From: a virus
IMG/VR virus record: IMGVR_UViG_3300032288_002529
Span: 1 to 26,557 of that record
Reading direction: 5' to 3' (one strand)
Length of the DNA: 26,557 nucleotides
Shown here: in pieces, positions 21,126 to 26,557 of the stretch
How the letters are laid out: each line of letters starts with the position of its first letter
Position numbering within the stretch: position 1 is the stretch's first letter
Notes under the pieces: generated by a model
Seen by the model: the letters and a program-made list of their open reading frames with translations, nothing else
What the model was told of the DNA's origin: nothing
Databases searched by the model: none
Made by a program: the position numbers and the translations under genes

Positions 21126-21505
21126 TGGTTTGCGATAACTCCCGCCGACCCGGAACGCCCTTGAACATCAAGGAACGCGCCGCGATTCTCGGCCTATCTT
21201 ACGAACGGGCGTTGTTCCTTTCCCGTTGCGCCCACTCGACAAACCTTAACCGCAAGGGCGACGACCAAATCGTCGTCATCCCTTACGATGTGCGGGTCCA
21301 GCTCGACGAGGCCCTCCGCCTCGGCCTCGGCCTTGACGATGTCGCGGAGATGATGCGCGACGAGATTACAAAGGACCAAATCCTCGCCCTCGGTTACAAG
21401 TTCCCGACCAAGTCCCGGCATCCTAAAATCGGGGGCCGTTGTTCGTATTCCCTTTTCCAATGGGAACCCCTCCAATCGGAACCAGTCCGATTCGCCCTCC
21501 GATGA
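21125..21505 (+). CDS. Protein of unknown function, possible DNA-binding domain
   Basis: 126 aa from ATG 21125 (TAATG overlap). LNIKERAAILGLSYERALFLSR (about 13-34) has HTH-like or excisionase-like pattern: a helix, a turn at LGLS and a second helix. A helical middle (DVRVQLDEALRLGLGLDD) follows; the end is aromatic and Arg-rich. Its stop overlaps the phosphoesterase start. It might be a small transcription or recombination factor; not recognised. Confidence 0.58.
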   Translation: MVCDNSRRPGTPLNIKERAAILGLSYERALFLSRCAHSTNLNRKGDDQIVVIPYDVRVQLDEALRLGLGLDDVAEMMRDEITKDQILALGYKFPTKSRHPKIGGRCSYSLFQWEPLQSEPVRFALR

Positions 21506-22278
21506 GCAAAGGCCCGATTCGGTTCGTATTCGCGTCCGACTCCCACGGGGACCAAGCGGACCCGGAGGCCCTCGACGCGTTGTTCGAGTATTGCCGCGAC
21601 TTCCGACCGACCGTCCGCATCGCCGGGGGCGACCATTTCGACCTCCGGTCCCTACGCCGCGGGGTCGGTAATGACGCGGAGTCAGCCGAGTCCCTCCGCG
21701 ATGACTTGGACGCGGGATTCGATTTCTTGGAAAAGTTCAAACCGACGGTTTACCTTATGGGGAATCACGAAAACCGTTTAAACTCCCTCATCGCCTCCTC
21801 CGGGTCGGCCCTCGTCCGCGATTATTGCCAAGATACCCTCGACGCAATCCGCCGCCAAGCTCGTCGATGCGGGGCGAAACGAATCCTCCCCTATAACGCC
21901 GGGGAAAAGGGCGTTTACCGCCTCGGACCTGTCGCGATGATTCACGGTTACGCCCATTCGACGACGGCGACCGCGACCCAAGGTTTGCACTACGCCGACC
22001 GCGGCGGCGCGTTGATTCACGGGCATACCCACAACCTCGCGCAAGTTAACTTGACCAAGGAGGGCGGCGGGGCCGCGTTTTCCGCGGGTTGCCTATGCCT
22101 TAAGGACCCCCCATATGCGTCGACTAGATTGGCAACGGCCCGTTGGGGGTCGGGATTCGCCGCGGGATGGGTCGACGGAAACGATTGGCAAGTTTGGTTG
22201 GTCCATAAGCTCGCCAAGGAACGCCGTTGGGTTTGGCAAACCGACCTTAAGATTTATACCCCCAAGGCCCGACGATAA
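21502..22278 (+). CDS. Calcineurin-like metallophosphoesterase
   Basis: 258 aa from ATG 21502 (ATGA overlap); the longer in-frame start lies inside the previous gene. All signature motifs are present in order: D-x-H (SDSHGD, Asp13/His15), GD-x-x (GGDHFD, Asp44), GNHE (87-90), H148 in MIHGYAH, and GHTH (174-177). These bind the two metals of calcineurin-type phosphatases/nucleases. Phage members are mostly of unknown substrate; options include DNA ends, cyclic nucleotides or phosphorylated metabolites. It lies between a dNMP kinase and a PAPS-reductase-like gene, suggesting nucleotide-related chemistry. Cytoplasmic; no signal peptide. Confidence 0.85.
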   Translation: MSKGPIRFVFASDSHGDQADPEALDALFEYCRDFRPTVRIAGGDHFDLRSLRRGVGNDAESAESLRDDLDAGFDFLEKFKPTVYLMGNHENRLNSLIASSGSALVRDYCQDTLDAIRRQARRCGAKRILPYNAGEKGVYRLGPVAMIHGYAHSTTATATQGLHYADRGGALIHGHTHNLAQVNLTKEGGGAAFSAGCLCLKDPPYASTRLATARWGSGFAAGWVDGNDWQVWLVHKLAKERRWVWQTDLKIYTPKARR

Positions 22279-22571
22279 TGGCCCGCCAAGGCAAACGACC
22301 CCAAGTCAAGGACGAGGTGTTCCGCGCCATAATCTCGGAACTCAACAAGTCCGAACAAACCCCTCCGCCCGGGTTCCTTACCCGCGACGAATGGGCCGAA
22401 CGATGGGACCTAAAGCGGACCGCGGCCTCCCGGTATCTCTCTTGGGCGACTCAACGCGGCATCCTCGAACGCATTTTCCTCCGCCGCCGATTCGAGACGC
22501 AAGTCCGCAAGGTCCCCCATTGGGGCCTCAAGCTCCCGACCAAAAAGAAAACATCGACTCGGAACGATTAA
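22278..22571 (+). CDS. Winged-helix DNA-binding protein
   Basis: 97 aa, TAATG overlap. RDEWAERWDLKRTAASRYLS and GILERIFLRRRFETQVRKV (about 36-80) give a helix-turn-helix followed by a basic wing, like small MarR/Lrp-type domains. It ends in a Lys-rich tail. It could be a local regulator of the genes around it, or a replication accessory. Family not named with certainty. Confidence 0.62.
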   Translation: MARQGKRPQVKDEVFRAIISELNKSEQTPPPGFLTRDEWAERWDLKRTAASRYLSWATQRGILERIFLRRRFETQVRKVPHWGLKLPTKKKTSTRND

Positions 22572-22591
22572 GCCCCAATTTGCCCGACCTT

Positions 22592-23464
22592 ATGTCCCAA
22601 TCATTCTTTGACCCTCCCCCTCCGACGAAATATACCGTCCTCAACCTCGGGGCCGGGGTTCAATCGTCGGCCTTGGCTCTTATGGCGGCAAAGGGCGAGG
22701 TCGGACCGATGCCCGATTTCGCCGTTTTCGCCGATACCCAAGCGGAACCGACGGGCGTTTATCGTTGGCTCGATTGGCTCGAAACCCAATTGCCGTTTCC
22801 GGTTATCCGCGTAACCAAGGGAAACTTGACCGAGGATTCCCTAAAGGTCCGGTTTAAGAAAAGTCCAAAATACGGCGATGTTTCGTATTTGAAGCGCATA
22901 ATCCCGGCGTTTGGAATCTCCGACTCCGGCGAGTTTTCGGGGATGCTTGGTCGTTCTTGCACCGCGGATTATAAGGTCCAACCCATTGTCGCCGAAATCA
23001 AGAGGCGATGCAAAATCAAGAAGGATGACAAGTCCCCCGTCGTTACTCAATGGATTGGGATTTCCTATGACGAAATGCAACGAATGAAATTGCCGAACAA
23101 AGCTTGGACGCAACACCGTTGGCCCTTGATTGAGAAAAGGATGACCCGCGGGCATTGTATCGAATGGATGCGGAAAAACAATTACCCCGAACCTCCCCGG
23201 TCGGCGTGCTATTATTGCCCGTTCCATTCCCGCCAAGAGTGGCGACGAATGAGGAACGAGGACCCCGAGTTTTTCCAAAAGGCCATCGACTTCGACGAGG
23301 AACTCCGGCGCAAATGGAACGAAAACCGCGGAGGTATGCGTATGTCGGTTTTCATCAATGTCGAACGACGGCCCTTGCGCGAAATCGACTTTGACTCCGA
23401 GGAGGACAAGGGCCAACAAGTTATCGACTTTCAATCCGAGTGCGAGGGGATGTGCGGCCTATGA
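22592..23464 (+). CDS. PAPS-reductase/ATP-pyrophosphatase-like protein
   Basis: 290 aa from ATG 22592; the in-frame stretch upstream is only shadow. The PP-loop appears as LNLGAGVQSSALALMA (residues 17-32), a variant of SGGxDS. DFAVFADTQAEPTGVYRWLD (42-61) fits the next conserved block (ADT-x-x-E). Cysteines at 123 (CTADYK), 206 and 209 (CYYCPFH), 284 and 288 (CEGMCGL) could hold a metal or Fe-S cluster. The family adenylates or reduces sulfur substrates; phage members are common but their role is unsettled, and DndC, which adds sulfur to DNA, is a relative. No other dnd genes are seen. The stop overlaps the next start (ATGA). Confidence 0.78.
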   Translation: MSQSFFDPPPPTKYTVLNLGAGVQSSALALMAAKGEVGPMPDFAVFADTQAEPTGVYRWLDWLETQLPFPVIRVTKGNLTEDSLKVRFKKSPKYGDVSYLKRIIPAFGISDSGEFSGMLGRSCTADYKVQPIVAEIKRRCKIKKDDKSPVVTQWIGISYDEMQRMKLPNKAWTQHRWPLIEKRMTRGHCIEWMRKNNYPEPPRSACYYCPFHSRQEWRRMRNEDPEFFQKAIDFDEELRRKWNENRGGMRMSVFINVERRPLREIDFDSEEDKGQQVIDFQSECEGMCGL

Positions 23465-23637
23465 ACGAACGACTTTTGAGGGCCGCGAAACAACTCGCCG
23501 ATGCCGTCCGCCTCGAACGCGAGTATAAGCTAATTTTCGGAGAATGTCCTAAAGACGACATTGACAAGGCATTGGACGAGTTCGATGCCGCATATAACGC
23601 CGCCAATTATAAGCATACATTTAGGCCCGAGAAATAA
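23461..23637 (+). CDS. Small helical protein of unknown function
   Basis: 58 aa from ATG 23461, coupled to the previous gene by ATGA. Two helices (LLRAAKQLADAVRLEREYKL and DIDKALDEFDAAYNAANY) form a likely hairpin. No family recognised; position suggests a partner of either the PAPS-reductase-like protein or the ATPase. Confidence 0.58.
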   Translation: MNERLLRAAKQLADAVRLEREYKLIFGECPKDDIDKALDEFDAAYNAANYKHTFRPEK

Positions 23638-23658
23638 TCCCCAAACAAAACCCGCCCA

Positions 23659-24570
23659 ATGCCCGACCCAACCTCCCCGCCCCCCGGCGATGGGACCGAA
23701 ATCTTTTCGCCCTCATCCCTCCGAGACTTCGACCCCGCGAACGACCCCGATTGCGTAATCGGTCGGCGTTGGCTTTGCAAAGGGGGTTCGCTTATGATTG
23801 TCGGCAACACCGGGACGGGCAAGTCGTCCCTAATGATGCAATTCGCCGTCCGATGGGCCGTCGGCAAGGACGCGTTCGGCATCAAACCCAAGGAACCCCT
23901 CCGGTCCATCATCGCCCAAGCGGAAAACAATTTTGGAGATGTCGCGGAGGGATACCAAGGGGCCGTCGCCGGGGCAAAGCTTACGATGTCGGAAATCGCG
24001 ACCCTCGACGAAAACCTCCTCATCGTCCGCAATACGACCGCGGTCGGCGACAAGTTCCCCGAGTTCATCGAGGGCCTTATTACATCCCATCGGGCATCGA
24101 TTATTTATGTCGACCCCCTCCTTTCGTTCGCCGGGTTCGACATCGCCGACCAAGAGGCGACCTCGACATTCCTCCGGCATCGCCTCGACCCCATCCTCCG
24201 GAAAACGGGATGCATCCTCGTCTTTATGCATCATACGACCAAACCCAAACCCGCCTCGGAAACCGACGGGCAAACGAACGCGGCCCTCGCATATACCGGG
24301 GCCGGGTCCGCGGATTGGGCGAATTATTCGAGAGAGTGCGCCGCGCTCGTTAGATGCCCGGGCGACGAACCCGTTTATAAGTTCATTTTGACGAAAAGGC
24401 GGTCGCGTGCGGGCCTAAAGGATATTAACGGCAATTTCGCCGGGGAAATCCTTATCCGACACTCCTCCCAACCCGGGGTCATCGCTTGGGAATACGCAAT
24501 CCCCGGAGACGAGACGCAATCGAGGGCCAATCCTAGCCCCGCCAAGGGGTCGCCAAGGCGGTTTGCCTAG
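23659..24570 (+). CDS. RepA-like AAA ATPase, probable replicative helicase or helicase loader
   Basis: 303 aa. Walker A GNTGTGKSS (49-57), a RecA-fold segment, Walker B ASIIYVDPLLSF (Asp152), and the VFMHHTTKP motif (188-196) typical of RepA/AAA_25-type hexameric helicases. QAENNFGD (87-94) matches the conserved [AE]-E-[ND] block. It should drive replication initiation. The leader ACAAAACCCGCCCA precedes ATG 23659, a good copy of the leader type. Three tandem 12-bp repeats and an inverted repeat lie just downstream, so it may act there. Confidence 0.82.
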   Translation: MPDPTSPPPGDGTEIFSPSSLRDFDPANDPDCVIGRRWLCKGGSLMIVGNTGTGKSSLMMQFAVRWAVGKDAFGIKPKEPLRSIIAQAENNFGDVAEGYQGAVAGAKLTMSEIATLDENLLIVRNTTAVGDKFPEFIEGLITSHRASIIYVDPLLSFAGFDIADQEATSTFLRHRLDPILRKTGCILVFMHHTTKPKPASETDGQTNAALAYTGAGSADWANYSRECAALVRCPGDEPVYKFILTKRRSRAGLKDINGNFAGEILIRHSSQPGVIAWEYAIPGDETQSRANPSPAKGSPRRFA

Positions 24571-24604
24571 GCCGGACGACCCAACCCTCGTCCTTGACCC
24601 TCAA

Positions 24605-24790
24605 ATGGTCTTAAATCGCCTCCCAACGCGTTTGCGCCCTACCTCGGAAGTTCCCTCGGAAGTTCCCTCGGAAGTTCCGTATATACCCCTAAAGGGGTAT
24701 AACAATACTTCCCCCTTCCCGTTGGTCGGGGTCGTATTGCCTCCGCAACCCATCCCGTCCCGGGTCGGTCCCCTCCCCCGAAATGTCTAA
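24605..24790 (+). CDS. Possible small protein spanning the repeat region
   Basis: 61 aa reading frame from ATG 24605 (or TTG 24563 for 75 aa). It encodes SEVP three times across the 12-bp repeats and Pro/Val-rich sequence after, with no fold I recognise. Its stop overlaps the next start by eight bases, as in real pairs here. However, the A/T-rich hairpin inside is unlike coding sequence in this genome. I think the repeats were selected as DNA and the frame may be incidental. Confidence 0.25.
   Translation: MVLNRLPTRLRPTSEVPSEVPSEVPYIPLKGYNNTSPFPLVGVVLPPQPIPSRVGPLPRNV
24643..24678 (+). repeat. Three perfect tandem 12-bp repeats (iteron-like)
   Basis: CTCGGAAGTTCC occurs three times without gaps at 24643, 24655 and 24667. 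Each unit contains GGAA-G-TTCC, a short palindrome. Tandem sites close to a RepA-like gene are typical of iterons bound by an initiator protein. Confidence 0.85.
24682..24701 (+). repeat. Perfect inverted repeat next to the tandem repeats
   Basis: TATACCCC (24682-24689), loop TAAA, GGGGTATA (24694-24701). It lacks a T run, so it is not a normal terminator. With the adjacent repeats it forms a compact origin-like element, or an RNA hairpin. Confidence 0.75.
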
Positions 24791-25181
24791 CCCGTCCCGC
24801 CCGCGTCGGTTTAAGTCGGCCCATTATGCCCGGGTCCGTCGCCTCGAACATTGGCGCAAGCTTTGGACCGCGGACCCCGAACGAATGGAATCAATCCGCA
24901 AGGTCGCGACCGAGGCCGCGGCAAAGGCACGCCGCGACCGCCAAGATACCCTCGCCCATATCATCTCGACCCAATGGCCCGCGACCCTAACGCCGGACGA
25001 GTTTAAGACCCGACTCGCCAACCTCGCCGCCCAAGTCGTCCGACCCAAGGGCAAACGCCCTTACCAACCCGACTCCCTACGCCGTCGCCTAACAACAAAG
25101 GGCCTCGTCCTATTTAACGCCGACGCGGGCGTTTATGTAAATACCAACCCAATCTCGATTGCCTCGCCTCAACAATCTTAA
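24783..25181 (+). CDS. Basic protein of unknown function, possibly DNA-binding
   Basis: 132 aa, strongly basic and helical in the N-terminal half (SRPRRFKSAHYARVRRLEHW, then AAAKARRDRQDTLAH). The C-terminal half has RLTTKGLVLFNADAGVYVN, a possible winged beta hairpin. It lies between the iteron-like element and the HTH gene at 25197, so it could be an origin-binding or packaging accessory. No family recognised. Confidence 0.62.
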   Translation: MSNPSRPRRFKSAHYARVRRLEHWRKLWTADPERMESIRKVATEAAAKARRDRQDTLAHIISTQWPATLTPDEFKTRLANLAAQVVRPKGKRPYQPDSLRRRLTTKGLVLFNADAGVYVNTNPISIASPQQS

Positions 25182-25196
25182 GAAACCAATGCAATC

Positions 25197-26039
25197 TTGC
25201 CCGGGAACATCTCGACAGAATACCGCCGTTGGTGGGCCAAGCTTTCTCAAAAGGAAAGGAATACCCTTATCGCATCGGGGACTTTTAAGGCCGACGCGAT
25301 TGACCAACCCGACCGCGCCCTTTCCGACTCTCGCGTCGACCAAGATAAGTTCGACTTTGCCGAACCGACCTCAAACGACTCCTCGTATCGTATCCGTTCC
25401 GTCGACTTTACATCTCCCCCGGCAATCGAACAAGTCATCGTAAACGAGGCCGATACAATCCCCGCGGACCCTCGCCTCGCCGAACTCGACCTCGCGTCGT
25501 TCCGACTCCGGGGGATGCTCCATTTCCTCCTCGAATCCTTGGACAAGTCGTCCGACCCCGAGATGCCACTAACCGCCCAAATCATTCGCATCGTCGTCGG
25601 CGAGGGTTGCCCTCCCAAGATGACCGTCCTCGCCAAACAATATGGGATGACCAAGGCCGCGGTTTCTCTCCGGTGTTGCAAGCTACTCCGACGACTCGGC
25701 CTCGAACCCTCCCGGTTTATGCGACCGGAGTCCGAGGTTAAAGCGATGCGCGTTGCCCGTATCGTATCCGTCCATAAGGTCGAACTCGACGAGCATACCG
25801 CCCGGGGTAAGGCCCGCAATCGGCGAGGACCCGGACCCGAGGCCCGCCCCGCATCGCCCGAGAAAAACGCCGAAAAACCGCGGATTTCACTCGTTTCGTC
25901 GTCCTACCCCCCCGGTAAGGAATCTATTACGGGGAGCCTAATCCCCGGCACGCGGTCGCGACCTCGTCATTTTTTCGCAAAAACACGGAGTTTTAGCAAA
26001 GGGCAACGGGAACGCGGCAAGAAGTCCGGCGGCGAATAA
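25197..26039 (+). CDS. Helix-turn-helix protein, sigma/terminase-like DNA-binding domain
   Basis: 280 aa if started at TTG 25197, the only start in frame between the previous stop and the conserved N-terminus; ATG 25189 is out of frame. The central domain (about 125-180) holds MTVLAKQYGMTKAAVSLRCCKLL, split here around a clear HTH of the sigma-region-4/TrfB kind. It is followed by a basic, disordered C-terminus (from about 205) rich in Arg, Pro and Ser. It directly precedes the probable small terminase, so it may regulate the late genes or help packaging. The unusual start and long disordered tail are noteworthy. Confidence 0.6.
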   Translation: MPGNISTEYRRWWAKLSQKERNTLIASGTFKADAIDQPDRALSDSRVDQDKFDFAEPTSNDSSYRIRSVDFTSPPAIEQVIVNEADTIPADPRLAELDLASFRLRGMLHFLLESLDKSSDPEMPLTAQIIRIVVGEGCPPKMTVLAKQYGMTKAAVSLRCCKLLRRLGLEPSRFMRPESEVKAMRVARIVSVHKVELDEHTARGKARNRRGPGPEARPASPEKNAEKPRISLVSSSYPPGKESITGSLIPGTRSRPRHFFAKTRSFSKGQRERGKKSGGE

Positions 26040-26042
26040 CTT

Positions 26043-26557
26043 ATGGCCCTTACGAACAAACAAATCGCGGAGCATTTTGGTTTTACCGCGTCGCGTGCGG
26101 CGGCGTTGATTCGTCAAGGTATGCCGACGGATTCCATCGAGGCCGCGACGGTTTGGCGGGATGCGAGATTGTTGAGGGGGCAACGCGGCGGAGTCGAACA
26201 ACGGGCGGCGATTGCGGTCGACCCGGCGGCGATTAACCCGGACGACGATTTCGAGCAAACGGTCGAACGGCATCGCGAGCTTAAGGAGGCGGCGCGGCAA
26301 AGGTATATCTTGGCCCGCGATGCATCGGACCCGCAGGAACCGAAACTTTACATTACATACCAAAACATCCTCAAGACATTGGTCGTCGTCGAACGCGAGG
26401 CCCTCGCCCGACGCATCGAGGCAAAGGAACTCATTAAAACATCCTTGGCCCTCGACAAGTTTTCGCGGGTCCTCGCGGAGATTAAGGCGGACCTCCTCTC
26501 GATGCCGATTGAGGTCGCGCCCGCGGCGAACCCTGACTCCCCGGGGACGGCGTTAAA
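26043..26557 (+). CDS. Probable terminase small subunit (3' end outside window)
   Basis: Open from ATG 26043 to the window end (171 residues seen). The N-terminus ALTNKQIAEHFGFTASRAAA is an HTH of the Nu1/terminase-small type. An acidic linker follows, then a long helical region (about 65-150) suited to oligomerisation. Small terminase subunits bind the packaging site and present DNA to the large subunit. It uses a TTATGGC start context with no Shine-Dalgarno site. The position, heading toward the missing large terminase and portal genes and wrapping to the capsid gene at base 1, supports the call. Confidence 0.62.
   Translation, partial: MALTNKQIAEHFGFTASRAAALIRQGMPTDSIEAATVWRDARLLRGQRGGVEQRAAIAVDPAAINPDDDFEQTVERHRELKEAARQRYILARDASDPQEPKLYITYQNILKTLVVVEREALARRIEAKELIKTSLALDKFSRVLAEIKADLLSMPIEVAPAANPDSPGTAL

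Noticed and set aside
22115-22591. N-terminal extension of the PAPS-reductase-like gene
   Set aside because: It overlaps the phosphoesterase and winged-helix genes completely and its translation is Arg/Pro-rich shadow; the conserved protein begins at ATG 22592.
25159-25443. Reading frame from ATG 25189 before the HTH gene
   Set aside because: Wrong frame relative to the conserved HTH protein; Pro/Thr/Ser-rich shadow translation.
1-26557. tRNA genes
   Set aside because: I saw no cloverleaf-like segment with the conserved T-loop sequence GGTTCGANNCC followed by a matching acceptor arm; gaps are too short and otherwise explained.

Overview
The window reads as most of one tailed-phage (siphovirus-like) genome. 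All 50-odd genes lie on the + strand and are packed tightly: many are joined by ATGA or TAATG overlaps. It opens inside the major capsid protein gene and closes inside a probable small-terminase gene. The genes missing from a normal head module (large terminase, portal, possibly protease/scaffold) would fit exactly between the right end and the left end. I infer a circular or circularly permuted genome only a few kb longer than the window. I see no integrase or clear repressor, so there is no positive evidence for lysogeny. The host is not identified. GC is high (I estimate mid-to-upper 50s percent). Shine-Dalgarno sites are almost absent, and many early genes instead carry an A/C-rich leader ending CCAACCCAACGCTC-n3-ATG. 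This points to a host with weak SD dependence, but I will not name a phylum.

Layout. (1) 1-504: C-terminus of the capsid protein, then a strong intrinsic terminator. (2) 555-2000: an array of four small unknown genes, each preceded by its own promoter-like unit (A/T box, TTGNCN, 17-bp spacer), with a second strong terminator inside. It is inserted between capsid and connector genes. (3) 2047-6825: connector, neck, tail terminator, probable tail tube, probable chaperone, a short tape measure (404 aa) and a distal tail protein. (4) 6828-11221: five virion/fibre proteins, several highly repetitive (YTLGPG repeats, collagen-like GPxG repeats, TGQVLxKSS repeats). (5) 11227-13178: membrane/lysis block with a one-helix protein, a lipoprotein, a small HExxH metallopeptidase, a lambda-S-like holin and a two-helix protein. 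(6) 13179-13421: non-coding control region with three CCCG-NN-CGGG palindromes about 50 bp apart, upstream of the early promoter.

(7) 13422-26039: early/replication block. It holds a double-HTH regulator, a C5-type DNA methyltransferase, a secreted lysozyme-like endolysin, a RuvC-like resolvase, an ERF single-strand annealing protein, a RecE-like PD-(D/E)XK nuclease, an SSB-like protein with an IPF tip, a dNMP kinase, a calcineurin-like phosphoesterase, a PAPS-reductase-like protein, a RepA-like AAA ATPase and HTH proteins. Many small unknown genes are interspersed. Just after the ATPase gene lie three perfect 12-bp repeats and an 8-bp inverted repeat, a candidate origin. (8) 26043-end: probable small terminase.

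Together ERF, the nuclease, the SSB and the RuvC-like enzyme form a complete phage recombination set. The ATPase and the repeats suggest RepA-type replication initiation. The most striking whole-window signals are the apparently complete absence of GATC and the strong scarcity of CAG/CTG (also GTG) triplets. The exceptions are the capsid gene and a 36-bp patch in one early gene.
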